A stretch of DNA of 20,185 bases from an uncultured Microbacterium sp. (GCF_943912325.1 NZ_CALTTX010000048.1:1-20185); one strand, 5' to 3'. Numbered from the stretch's first letter, positions 13,345 through 20,185 are shown. Program-made: numbers and translations. Notes: generated from the letters alone by a model not told the origin.

Positions 13345-14012
13345 GCCCCGACGAAACGGCGGGCGCGGCGCCCTCCGCCTCAGCGTCCGTCGGCCTCGTG
13401 GTCGGCGACGACGGGCTCGCGCGCCCCGCGTGGGCGTCGCGTGATCCCCTCTTGCGCCAGTACTACGACACAGAGTGGGGCATGCCGGTGCACGATGAGC
13501 GCGGCGTCTTTGAGCGCCTCAGCCTCGAGGCCTTCCAGTCGGGGTTGTCGTGGGCGACGATCCTGCGCAAGCGCGAGGCCTTCCGCTCCGCATTCGCGGG
13601 GTTCGATCCCGAGCGCGTCGCCGCGTTCGACGACGCCGACGTCGACCGATTGCTGACGGATGCCTCGATCGTGCGCAACCGACTCAAGGTCGAGGCGACC
13701 CTCGCCAACGCCGCGGCGACCGTGCGCTTGCGCGACGACGGCGGGCTCGCGAACCTCGTCTGGAGCTTCGCGCCCGAGCAGACGCCCACACCCGAGACAC
13801 TCGATCAGGTGCCGAGTTCGTCGCCTGAGTCGCGCGCGCTCGCCCGCGAGCTGAAGCGCCGCGGCTTTCGCTTCGTCGGGCCGACCACGATGTTCGCCCT
13901 CATGGAGGCCATCGGAATCGTCGACACGCACCTCGTGGGCAGCCACCGGCGCGGGTCGAGTGGAGGGTGGCCGGCGGGCGTGCAGGCCGCCCGCCGGTCG
14001 CAGCACGAGTGA
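13341..14012 (+). CDS. tag: DNA-3-methyladenine glycosylase I-like protein without the zinc site
   Basis: This 223-residue homologue of Tag removes or recognises 3-methyladenine. The core is well kept: YYDTEWGMPVHDERGVFE (Y41, E45, W46), LEAFQSGLSWATILRKREAF (with the Glu and Trp of the base pocket), and LKRRGFRFVGPTTMFALMEA. Three of the four zinc ligands of E. coli Tag are absent. The first Cys is Pro29 (RPAW), the first His is Tyr42, and the last Cys is Ser201 (THLVGSHRR); only His197 remains. The fold may hold without zinc, as in some relatives. The ATG overlaps the alkyltransferase-like gene stop (ATGA), so the two form a repair pair. Confidence 0.9.
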   Translation: MSPDETAGAAPSASASVGLVVGDDGLARPAWASRDPLLRQYYDTEWGMPVHDERGVFERLSLEAFQSGLSWATILRKREAFRSAFAGFDPERVAAFDDADVDRLLTDASIVRNRLKVEATLANAAATVRLRDDGGLANLVWSFAPEQTPTPETLDQVPSSSPESRALARELKRRGFRFVGPTTMFALMEAIGIVDTHLVGSHRRGSSGGWPAGVQAARRSQHE

Positions 14013-14147
14013 GCATCACCCTATTCATTCGCAAGAATCATTCGCGAGCTCGATTCATTCGCGAGCTCGCACACGAGCACACGAGCACACACAAACAACG
14101 CTGGTCGATCATCTGTGAATTACTCAGAATGCCGAGGCACGCGGTCT
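14013..14147. repeat. Short direct repeats upstream of lsr2
   Basis: A 17-bp unit ending in CATTCGCGAGCTCG is repeated at 14036-14052 and 14053-14069 with one mismatch. A shorter ATTCATTCGC copy lies at 14023-14032, and two ACACGAGC copies follow. The repeats contain the palindrome CGAGCTCG twice. The region is clearly richer in A and T than the surrounding genes, as would suit binding by Lsr2 itself or another regulator. Confidence 0.65.
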
Positions 14148-14153
14148 TAGGAT
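14148..14153 (+). promoter_or_regulatory. -10 box of lsr2 (leaderless)
   Basis: TAGGAT is followed by GAATTC (6 nt) and the ATG at 14160. No Shine-Dalgarno sequence is present. Confidence 0.7.
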
Positions 14154-14159
14154 GAATTC

Positions 14160-14513
14160 ATGGCCCGCAAAATCGTGCACCAATTGATTGACGATATCGA
14201 TGGAACCGAGATCGAGATCGGCGACGGCGAAACCGTCACGTTCTCAATCGACGGCACCGCTTACGAAATCGACCTGTCCACCGAAAACGCCGCCGCGCTT
14301 CGCGCCGCATTCGAGCCCTACGTCTCGGCCGGGCGTTCGATCTCGTCGGCGCGCACCGGCGCGACGACGGCTCGCCGCCGCGTTGCGTCGTCGGCCTCGT
14401 CGGCGGGGCGCACGCCGCTGATTCGCGAGTGGGCCAAGTCCGAGGGCCTCGAGGTGTCGGAGCGCGGGCGCATTCCCGCATCCGTCATCGAGGCTTACGA
14501 CGCCGCTCACTAA
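14160..14513 (+). CDS. lsr2: Lsr2 nucleoid-associated protein (H-NS-like silencer)
   Basis: This 117-residue Lsr2 is the actinobacterial xenogeneic silencer that coats AT-rich DNA. The N-terminal oligomerisation domain is intact (ARKIVHQLIDDIDGTEIEIG, then TVTFSIDGTAYEIDLS, then the helix NAAALRAAFEPYVSAGR). A flexible Ser/Ala/Arg linker follows (~60-85). The C-terminal DNA-binding domain (IREWAKSEGLEVSERGRIPASVIEAYDAAH, read in two parts at ~88-117) has the RGR hook that enters the minor groove. The length is typical. The promoter is leaderless and the upstream DNA carries tandem repeats, suggesting autoregulation. Confidence 0.96.
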   Translation: MARKIVHQLIDDIDGTEIEIGDGETVTFSIDGTAYEIDLSTENAAALRAAFEPYVSAGRSISSARTGATTARRRVASSASSAGRTPLIREWAKSEGLEVSERGRIPASVIEAYDAAH

Positions 14514-14558
14514 CGCCAGCGACCGACACTCCTCATCGCGTGGCGAACGCGAGGCGAC

Positions 14559-14564
14559 GATAAT
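14559..14564 (+). promoter_or_regulatory. -10 box of the SdhL-type gene (leaderless)
   Basis: GATAAT is followed by GGTCGG (6 nt) and the GTG at 14571. This is close to the sigma-A consensus TATAAT. Confidence 0.65.
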
Positions 14565-14570
14565 GGTCGG

Positions 14571-15395
14571 GTGCCGATCCTCAATAAAGACACCCGGTTG
14601 TGTATCTCGCTTTCAGGGCGTCCGTCGAATAACGGCACGCGGTTCCACAACTTCCTCTATGCCGAACTCGGACTCGATTTCGTCTACAAGGCGTTCTCTA
14701 CGACCGATATTCGTGCCGCGATAGGCGGTGTTCGTGCGCTCGGAATTCGTGGATGCTCGGTGTCGATGCCTTTCAAAGAAGCCGTCATCGAACTCGTCGA
14801 CGAGATCGAGCCGTCGGCCGCGGCGATCGCCTCGATCAATACGATCGTCAACGATTCCGGCACCCTGACAGCGAGCAACACCGATTACGAAGCGGTCGCG
14901 CGGTTGCTGCGCGAACACGCCGTCGACCCCGCTTCGCGCGTCCTCGTGCGCGGCTCGGGCGGCATGGCGAAAGCGGTCGTCGCCGCCTTCCGCGGCGCCG
15001 GATTCGACGATCTCACGGTGCTCGCCCGCAATGAGAGCGCCGGCCGAGCGCTCGCCGACAGCTACGGTTACACCGCGACGACCGCGCTCCCCGACGGCGG
15101 CCATGACGTCATCGTCAACGTCACTCCCCTCGGCATGGCCGGAGCGGATGCCGAGACTCAGGCCTTCCCCGAAGCGCACGTGCGCGCCGCGCACACGGTG
15201 TTCGACGTCGTGGCGTACCCGTGGCGGACACCACTGATCCGCGCGGCCGAGACCGCGGGCATCCCCGTCATCACGGGTGCCGAAGTCATGGCGTACCAGG
15301 CCGCGCTGCAGTTCGAGCGCTACACGGGCGTACGGCCGACCGACGATCAGGTCGCGCGCGCCGCAGCGTTCGCTCGAGAGGAACCCGCCGCATGA
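14571..15395 (+). CDS. Shikimate dehydrogenase-like protein (SdhL/HI0607 type)
   Basis: This 274-residue NAD(P)-dependent dehydrogenase belongs to the AroE superfamily. The start NKDTRLCISLSGRPSN and GTRFHNF is characteristic of the SdhL subgroup known from Haemophilus HI0607, not of true AroE (SxSPxxHN). The catalytic Lys (SMPFKEA) and Asp (ASNTDYEA) are present, as is the nucleotide-binding loop RGSGGMAKAVVAAF. HI0607 turns over shikimate poorly, so the natural substrate here is uncertain (a quinate- or sugar-acid-like compound is possible). The gene uses a GTG start with a leaderless promoter. Its TGA overlaps the sugar-kinase ATG, which suggests a shared catabolic role. Confidence 0.93.
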   Translation: MPILNKDTRLCISLSGRPSNNGTRFHNFLYAELGLDFVYKAFSTTDIRAAIGGVRALGIRGCSVSMPFKEAVIELVDEIEPSAAAIASINTIVNDSGTLTASNTDYEAVARLLREHAVDPASRVLVRGSGGMAKAVVAAFRGAGFDDLTVLARNESAGRALADSYGYTATTALPDGGHDVIVNVTPLGMAGADAETQAFPEAHVRAAHTVFDVVAYPWRTPLIRAAETAGIPVITGAEVMAYQAALQFERYTGVRPTDDQVARAAAFAREEPAA

Positions 15396-16261
15396 CCGTC
15401 ACGCCCACCGCGCTCGTCATTGGCGAAGCGCTCATCGACGCCGTCGAACGCCCGAGCGGTCGCGAGGAGTACCCCGGCGGCGGGCCGATGAACATCGCCG
15501 TGGGCCTTGCCCGCCTCGGAGTCCCGACGACGCTGCACACGCAGATCGGCCGCGACGCCCGCGGCGACGCCGTCGTGGCGCACATCGACCGCAGCGGTGT
15601 CGCGCTGACTCCCGGCTCCCGCGCAGACGGCGCGACATCGCTCGCCGAGGCGACGCTGAGGGCCGATGGGTCGGCGTCGTACCGCTTCACGATCGCGTGG
15701 GATCCGGCATCCGTCGATGTCTCGAACTACGCCCTCGTGCACACCGGCTCGATCGGCGCGAACATGCTCCCCGGCGCCGACACGGTCGAACGCGCCCTGC
15801 GTAACGCGACCGGGCTGGTGTCGTACGACCCCAACATCCGCGCCGACCTGATGGGCGATCACGCCGAAGCGGCCGCGCGCGTCGAGCGATTCGTCGCGCT
15901 CTCGCACATCGTGAAGGCCTCGGACGAAGACATCGCGTGGCTCTACCCCGGGCGCTCGATCGATGACGCGCTCACCACGTGGCGCACGCTCGGACCGCGC
16001 CTCGTCGTCATCACGCGCGGCGGCGAGGGCGCGAGCGCGCTCGGCGATGATGGCCGGCACGACGTCACGGCAGAGAAGGTCACGGTCATCGACACGATCG
16101 GCGCGGGAGATTCGTTCATGTCGGCCCTCATCGCGGGCGCACTCGAGCGCGGCCTCGACGAGACGCCGCCGCTCATCGCTCAGGCGGCGCGCGCGGCCGC
16201 GATCACGGTCTCGCGCGCGGGAGCGAACCCGCCCCTGCGCGCCGAACTCGTCACGCCCTGA
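15392..16261 (+). CDS. PfkB-family carbohydrate kinase (fructokinase-like)
   Basis: This is a 289-residue ribokinase-fold kinase. The substrate motif EEYPGGGPMNIAVGLARLG (~25-43) has the di-glycine signature, TQIGRDARGDAVVAHI follows, and SYDPNIRADLM is typical of fructokinases. The ATP/catalytic motif DTIGAGDSFMSALIAGAL near residue ~240 contains the catalytic Asp. The ATG overlaps the dehydrogenase-like stop (ATGA), with GAGAGGAAC upstream as ribosome site. It probably phosphorylates fructose or a related keto sugar or polyol; the exact substrate is not visible. No convincing terminator follows on this strand except the shared hairpin at 16294. Confidence 0.94.
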   Translation: MTVTPTALVIGEALIDAVERPSGREEYPGGGPMNIAVGLARLGVPTTLHTQIGRDARGDAVVAHIDRSGVALTPGSRADGATSLAEATLRADGSASYRFTIAWDPASVDVSNYALVHTGSIGANMLPGADTVERALRNATGLVSYDPNIRADLMGDHAEAAARVERFVALSHIVKASDEDIAWLYPGRSIDDALTTWRTLGPRLVVITRGGEGASALGDDGRHDVTAEKVTVIDTIGAGDSFMSALIAGALERGLDETPPLIAQAARAAAITVSRAGANPPLRAELVTP

Positions 16262-16277
16262 GCAGGCAAGACAACAA

Positions 16278-16326
16278 GCTCAAGAAAACAAAAGAACGGG
16301 CGGCAGGCCGAAGCCCCCGCCCGTTC
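16278..16326 (-). terminator. Intrinsic terminator of cspA
   Basis: On the minus strand, GAACGGGCGG (16326-16317) pairs with CCGCCCGTTC (16303-16294). A smaller GGC/GCC hairpin lies in the loop, and TTTTGTTTTCTTG follows directly, a strong T run. It also lies between convergent genes and may slow read-through from the sugar kinase side. Confidence 0.9.
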
Positions 16327-16338
16327 TCGTGGTGACGA

Positions 16339-16542
16339 TCAGATCGCGCGGATCGAGGTCGCCTGCAGGCCCTTGGGGCCCTGCTCGATCTCGAACTCGA
16401 CCTTCTGCGCCTCTTCGAGGTTGCGGTAGCCGTTTCCCTCGATCGCGGTGTAGTGAGCGAAGACGTCGGCGGTTCCGTCATCGGGAGCAATGAAGCCGAA
16501 GCCCTTCTCCGCGTTGAACCACTTGACGGTGCCAGTTGCCAT
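16339..16542 (-). CDS. cspA: Cold-shock protein (CspA family)
   Basis: This 67-residue single cold-shock domain protein binds single-stranded RNA and DNA and acts as an RNA chaperone. It has MATGTVKWFNAEKGFGFIAP with RNP1 (KGFGFI), then DVFAHYTAI as RNP2 (VFAHY in place of the usual VFVHF). The end GPKGLQATSIRAI is typical of actinobacterial CspA. AAGGAAA lies 7 nt before the ATG. A long leader with a hairpin precedes it, as usual for cspA genes. A strong terminator follows. It is downstream of a membrane protein gene on the same strand but probably has its own promoter. Confidence 0.97.
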   Translation of the reverse strand: MATGTVKWFNAEKGFGFIAPDDGTADVFAHYTAIEGNGYRNLEEAQKVEFEIEQGPKGLQATSIRAI

Positions 16543-16660
16543 GGGGGCGTTTCCTTACTGTTGGTGCAGCCGCTCCTGCGGCCTTTCGCGAAGCCTACCT
16601 GCGCCATGTGTCCAGCAGGTGACAAAAAAGACATCGTGTGTCAACGTCTTTCCCCGCGGG
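16543..16660 (-). promoter_or_regulatory. cspA leader and promoter region
   Basis: On the minus strand, a TAGGCT at 16597-16592 could be the -10 box, giving a 5' leader of about 45 nt. The leader contains the hairpin GCCGC-AGGA-GCGGC (16582-16569). Further upstream, a TTGACA near 16646 and several TGTC/GACA half-sites around a TTTTTT run could be regulatory. The promoter call is tentative. Confidence 0.45.
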
Positions 16661-17170
16661 TCAGGGCGTTGCCGGCCGCCGCGCAGCTGGTTTGGGATAG
16701 GCCGCACGCAAATAGTCGGTCTGCAGGTAATCCGAGACCCCGATCAGCAGCAGGGCGAACACGATCTGCTCACTGATCACCCACAGCGGGTAGAGCCCGG
16801 GGATCGCAGCGAGCACGAGTGCGACGACGGGAAAGATCCGGCTGAACAGTTGCAGGCGGCGAAACGCCCAGTACCACCCGCGGCTCGCGCGCCAGAGAAA
16901 GTAGAACAGCGTCACGGTGATTCCGAGCACGACGAGGCAGCGCATCCAGACCGCGAATCCGACGTCCTCCCCCGAGAGCGTGAGCACGACCGCGACGACG
17001 ACGGTCGCGATCCCGAGCACGAGACACAGCACGAGGATGATCGCGATGATCCGAAAGGCGCGCGATACCCGCGGATCGGTGGATGCCTCGACGCGAACAT
17101 CCGCCTGGCGGCCGCCCGCGACGCGGTCGAGCCGGCGAAGCATCCGTTCGATTCCGCCTTCGTCGTTCAT
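16661..17170 (-). CDS. Four-TM membrane protein, unknown function
   Basis: This 169-residue protein has a charged N-terminus (GGIERMLRRLDRVAGGRQ). Membrane segments then lie at ~39-65, ~70-93 and ~109-128, and a fourth is likely at ~130-150 (SEQIVFALLLIGVSDYL). A basic Pro/Ala tail follows. No motif points to transport or catalysis. Its ATG is preceded by TAGGCT and a 6-nt spacer, so it is probably leaderless. It lies upstream of cspA on the same strand and diverges from the broken oxidoreductase gene. I do not recognise the family. Confidence 0.85.
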   Translation of the reverse strand: MNDEGGIERMLRRLDRVAGGRQADVRVEASTDPRVSRAFRIIAIILVLCLVLGIATVVVAVVLTLSGEDVGFAVWMRCLVVLGITVTLFYFLWRASRGWYWAFRRLQLFSRIFPVVALVLAAIPGLYPLWVISEQIVFALLLIGVSDYLQTDYLRAAYPKPAARRPATP

Positions 17171-17176
17171 GGCACC

Positions 17177-17182
17177 AGCCTA
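17177..17182 (-). promoter_or_regulatory. -10 box of the four-TM protein gene (leaderless)
   Basis: TAGGCT on the minus strand is followed by GGTGCC (6 nt) and the ATG at 17170. Confidence 0.65.
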
Positions 17183-17241
17183 GATTCTGCGGATGCCCGG
17201 CCCGCGGCAATCCGCGAGGGCCGCCGCACCGAATAACAGCT

Positions 17242-18685
17242 ATGCCCTCCCCCGACGCCGCCGCTGCCCGCTCCCGCCGCCACCCGCATCGCAGGGAGTG
17301 GCTCTGGGGAGCGCTCATCGGGATCGTCTCGGCGGCGGTGCTCTTGGCCGTCAGCGAAGTGTTCGCCGCCGTGCTCGCGCGCGGCGCCAGCCCGCTGCTC
17401 GCCGTCGGTTCGTTCGTCATCGACATCGTCCCGCGCCCCCTGAAAGAGCTCGCGATCACGACGTTCGGCTCGGCCGACAAGATCGCGCTGCTCGCGGGCC
17501 TCGGCCTCGGCGCCGTCATCGCGGCGATCGTCGCGGGGGTGCTGCAGGCGCGCAAGCCGCCGTTCGGTGCGGTGTTGCTCGGCATCGGCGGGGCGCTCGC
17601 CTTCGCGGCCGTGCTGACCCGCGCGGGTTCGGGCGCGCTCTCGTGGGCACCCCCCGTGCTCGGCACGATAGCCGGAGTCGCGGCGCTGATCATCTTGACG
17701 CGGATGCTGCAGCGGTGGCTCGACCCCGAGGCATCCACTCGCTCTGCAAAAAGCGTAGAAGCCGAGCGCCCCCACACACTCGACCGCCGACTTCTACCGC
17801 GTCGATACGGCGCTGACGGTGCCCGCCGTCGACCCCGCGACGTGGAGCCTGAAGATCGGCGGCATGGTCGACAAGGACGTCGAGTTGACCTTCGACGACC
17901 TGCTCGCGATGGGGCTCGATGAGTTCTCGGTGACGCTCACGTGCGTCTCGAACGAGGTCGGCGGCAACCTGCTCGGAACCGCGAAGTGGTGGGGCGTTCC
18001 CGTGCGTGACGTGCTCGCGCTCGCGGGCCCCGCGTCGGACGCCGACATGGTGCTTTCGCGCAGCGTCGACGGCTTCACGGCATCCACTCCCCTCGAATCG
18101 CTCACCGATCCCTCGCTCGACGCGATCCTCGCCGTCGCGATGAACGGCGAACCCCTGCCCGCCGAGCACGGCTTTCCCGTACGCATGATCGTGCCGGGCC
18201 TCTATGGTTACGTCTCGGCGACGAAGTGGCTCACCGAGCTGAAGCTCACGCGCTTCGATCGCGACGAGGCGTATTGGACACCCCGCGGCTACAGCGCGAA
18301 GGCGCCGATCAAGATGTCGTCGCGCGTCGACACCCCCAAGATCTCGGCTCCCGTGCCGGCGGGTCGCATTCCGATCGCGGGTGTCGCGTGGGCGCAGCCC
18401 GTGGGCGTTGCCAAGGTCGAGGTCAGCATCGACGACGGCGCATGGCAGCAGGCGACGCTGTCGAACCCCGTCAACGACAGCACGTGGGTGCAATGGATGC
18501 TCGAGTGGGACGCCCAGCCCGGCAACCACTACCTCGTCGTGCGCGCGACCGACAAGAACGGCCAGGTGCAGATTCAGGATTCGGCGCCGATCGCGCCCAA
18601 CGGGTCAAGCGGCTGGCAGCGGACGCTCGTGCTCGTGAGCCGGGGGCGGCGCTCCGATGCCCGCGTCAGCGCTCGAACGGCGTGA
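17242..18685 (+). pseudogene. Broken membrane molybdopterin oxidoreductase (sulfite-oxidase-like)
   Basis: Two frames carry the halves of one actinobacterial membrane protein. The first (from the ATG at 17242) encodes four TM segments including VIDIVPRPLKELAITTFG and stays homologous to about 17740. The second (frame +1, open only after the TAG at 17756-17758) is homologous from DFYRVDTALTVPAVDPATW (~17780) through the Mo-cofactor domain, with the molybdenum-binding Cys in TLTCVSNEVGG (TGC at 17942-17944). In intact relatives a further TM segment and a linker with a TPN motif lie between the halves; both are missing. The first frame runs on to 17922 as nonsense, and the last ~14 residues of the second also look foreign. 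I infer a deletion with frameshift. A fragment starting at the GTG 17819 could still be translated. Confidence 0.8.
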
Positions 18686-19259
18686 CCGCTCCGAGCACGA
18701 CCGTGGGCTCGTCGCCGCCGTTCGCCCACCAGTGCGCTTCGGAGCAACCGTAGGTGACGGTGTCGCCCGCGGTCACCTCGACCCGCTGGTCGCCGCGCAC
18801 GACGATCAGCACGCCGCGCTCGACCGTGACCGTCTCGGTGCCGATGTGGCGGAACGGGCTGTGCTCGTTGGTGAATCCGACGGGCAGGGTCGTGCGGATG
18901 AGCTGCAGCGTCGACTCGCCGCGGGGCGTCAGTAGCTCACGCACGGCGCGCTGCGCGGGCGGCGCGTCGGGTGCCTGTGGCATGACGTAGCGCGAGCCCG
19001 CCGACACGACCGCGAGCGCGACGGGTGGCTCGTCGAGCAATTGTGACGTCGGGATGCCGAGGGCACCGGCCAACCGCTGAATCGAGGCCAGCGACGGGTT
19101 GCCGAGCCCCCGCTCGAGCTGACTGACGAGTCCGAAGCTCACTCCCGCCTTCTCGGCGAGGGCCTGCACGCTCAGCCCGAGGCGTTTGCGCGCTTCGCGC
19201 ACGGCGGCGCCGAGGGTTTCGACGGCGCGCTGTTCGTTCTCATCGGGAGTGCGGCTCAT
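18666..19259 (-). CDS. XRE-family regulator with cupin domain
   Basis: This is a 197-residue transcription regulator. Residues ~14-70 form a Cro/C1-type helix-turn-helix (VREARKRLGLSVQALAEKAG, then VSFGLVSQLERGLGNPSLAS). Residues ~110-190 form a cupin (PFRHIGTETVTVERGVL, then VTAGDTVTYGCSEAHWWANG) that may sense a small ligand. It lies 12 nt after the ABC transporter gene on the same strand, so it probably controls that transporter. A TAATCT box 9 nt before the ATG, overlapping the transporter stop, could be its own promoter. Its 3' end overlaps the broken oxidoreductase frame by 20 nt. Confidence 0.93.
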   Translation of the reverse strand: MSRTPDENEQRAVETLGAAVREARKRLGLSVQALAEKAGVSFGLVSQLERGLGNPSLASIQRLAGALGIPTSQLLDEPPVALAVVSAGSRYVMPQAPDAPPAQRAVRELLTPRGESTLQLIRTTLPVGFTNEHSPFRHIGTETVTVERGVLIVVRGDQRVEVTAGDTVTYGCSEAHWWANGGDEPTVVLGAVTPFER

Positions 19260-19271
19260 GACTGTGCAAGA

Positions 19272-20185
19272 TTAACCCGCTCGCTCCGCCACGCGCGGAG
19301 CCTCGGGCGGCACGGCGGCGAGCAGGCGCCGCGTGTACTCTTCGCGCGGGTTCGCGAACAGCTCTTTCGCGGGCGCCGCCTCGACGACCCGACCGCCCTG
19401 CAGCACAACGACATCGTGGCTCATCTCTTGCACGATCGCGAGGTCGTGCGCGATGAAGAGGTAGGTCAGCTGCTGCTCTTCTTGCAGACGGCGCAAGAGC
19501 CGCAGCACGCGGGCCTGCACCGAAACGTCGAGCGAGGCCGTCGCCTCATCGAGGATGATCAGCTCGGGTTCGAGCGCGAGCGCCCGCGCGATCGACACGC
19601 GCTGACGCTGACCGCCCGAGAGCTCGTGCGGGTAGCGCTGCGCGAACGACGCGTCGAGGTCGACGAGCCCCAGCAGTTCGGCCACCCGCGCCTGCCGCGA
19701 CGCGCGCGTCGAGCCACCGAGACCGTGCACGCGCAGCGGCTCGGCGATCGCGTCGCCGACGCTCCCCCGCGGGTCGATCGACGAGAACGGATCCTGAAAC
19801 ACCATCGCGATCCGCCGGCGCTCGCGCGGTCGCGCGGCGAGCACGTCGAGCGCGGGCGAGCCCGAGGCATCCGTCAATCCCGCAATTCCCGCGCGCGGCT
19901 TGACGAGACCCGTCAGCGCGTTCGCGATCGTCGACTTGCCCGAACCCGATTCGCCGACGAGCGCGAGGGTCGTGCCGCGGCGCACCGTGAACGACACGTC
20001 GTCGACGGCGTGCACCGTGCGGCGGCCCGCGGGGGTCTGCACGGCGAAGCGCACGTCGAGGCCCGTGACCTCGAGCAGCGGCGGGGCCGACGGCGCGGGC
20101 TCGGGCCCCGCACCCGCGACGATCCGCGGGCGCGCGGCGAGCAGCTCGCGCGGGTAGGGCTGCTGCCGCTCCGGGGAGAGCGTGC
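19272..20185 (-). CDS. Fused double-ATPase ABC transporter protein, peptide/nickel type (partial)
   Basis: The frame stays open to the right edge, so the 5' part is outside the window. The visible start (ERQQPYPRELLAARP) is the C-terminal tail typical of oligopeptide-type ATPases. A Pro/Ala linker follows, then a complete second ATPase: Walker A GESGSGKST, Q-loop VFQDPFSSIDPRG, signature LSGGQRQRVSIARAL, Walker B LIILDEAT and H-loop IAHDLAIV. This is the DppD-DppF-type fusion that energises uptake of peptides, nickel or related solutes. A GTG at 20054 would give only the second domain and is unlikely to be the real start. The XRE-cupin gene follows by 12 nt. Confidence 0.9.
   Translation of the reverse strand, partial: TLSPERQQPYPRELLAARPRIVAGAGPEPAPSAPPLLEVTGLDVRFAVQTPAGRRTVHAVDDVSFTVRRGTTLALVGESGSGKSTIANALTGLVKPRAGIAGLTDASGSPALDVLAARPRERRRIAMVFQDPFSSIDPRGSVGDAIAEPLRVHGLGGSTRASRQARVAELLGLVDLDASFAQRYPHELSGGQRQRVSIARALALEPELIILDEATASLDVSVQARVLRLLRRLQEEQQLTYLFIAHDLAIVQEMSHDVVVLQGGRVVEAAPAKELFANPREEYTRRLLAAVPPEAPRVAERAG

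Noticed and set aside
17083..17241. Earlier start for the first half of the broken oxidoreductase
   Set aside because: It would run through the divergent four-TM protein gene and its promoter; family homology begins after the ATG at 17242.

Overview
The window is very GC-rich and gene-dense, with genes that often overlap by 4 bp (ATGA/GTGA), an Lsr2 gene, and gene neighbourhoods typical of Actinobacteria. The proteins and the frequent word GGATGC/GCATCC suggest a member of the Microbacteriaceae (Microbacterium-like). That assignment is an inference from sequence style and family recall, not from a database search. No rRNA, CRISPR array, prophage or intact insertion sequence is visible. No gene-free stretch exceeds about 210 bp.

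Left part (1-4340): a 23-bp imperfect tandem repeat abuts the 3' end of a tRNA-Ala(CGC) gene. Next comes a divergent envelope-stress locus. Leftward it carries an ECF-type sigma factor, an Asp23-domain protein with an anti-sigma-like N-terminus, and a small Asp23-like protein. Rightward it carries an Asp23/Gls24 protein, a tiny membrane hairpin protein, another Asp23-like protein, a two-TM DUF6286-like protein, an AmaP-like membrane anchor and a CsbD-like protein, closed by a strong terminator. The arrangement suggests a membrane-anchored Asp23 complex tied to its own sigma factor.

Centre-left (4379-8490): a leftward operon carries galU, a RimJ-type acetyltransferase and a large membrane/coiled-coil protein. 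It faces a rightward operon of 5-formyl-THF cyclo-ligase, an FmdB zinc-ribbon protein and mscL. The two operons diverge from a perfect 16-bp inverted repeat that contains both -10 boxes and both GTG starts, so both first genes are probably leaderless. The mscL terminator lies inside the 3' end of a 63-codon gene on the opposite strand.

Centre-right (8466-14012): a 1280-residue SF1-helicase-like protein has lost the Walker A lysine and Walker B glutamate and ends in an REase-like region; the 63-aa gene is coupled to it. Divergent from it is a pair of alkylation-repair homologues: an O6-alkylguanine transferase homologue with Val in place of the catalytic Cys, and a Tag-like glycosylase lacking three of the four zinc ligands.

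Right part (14013-20185): lsr2 with repeats in its upstream region, an SdhL-type shikimate-dehydrogenase-like gene coupled to a PfkB sugar kinase, cspA with its terminator, and a four-TM membrane protein. Then come a broken membrane molybdopterin oxidoreductase gene (two frames, with the central segment missing), an XRE-cupin regulator, and the 3' part of a fused double-ATPase peptide-type ABC transporter gene that runs off the window.

Two signals cut across the annotation. Seven genes share a TAnnnT-like -10 box exactly 6 nt before an ATG/GTG start (leaderless architecture). The hexamer GGATGC/GCATCC is clearly enriched, while its CpG counterpart GGACGC/GCGTCC is scarce.
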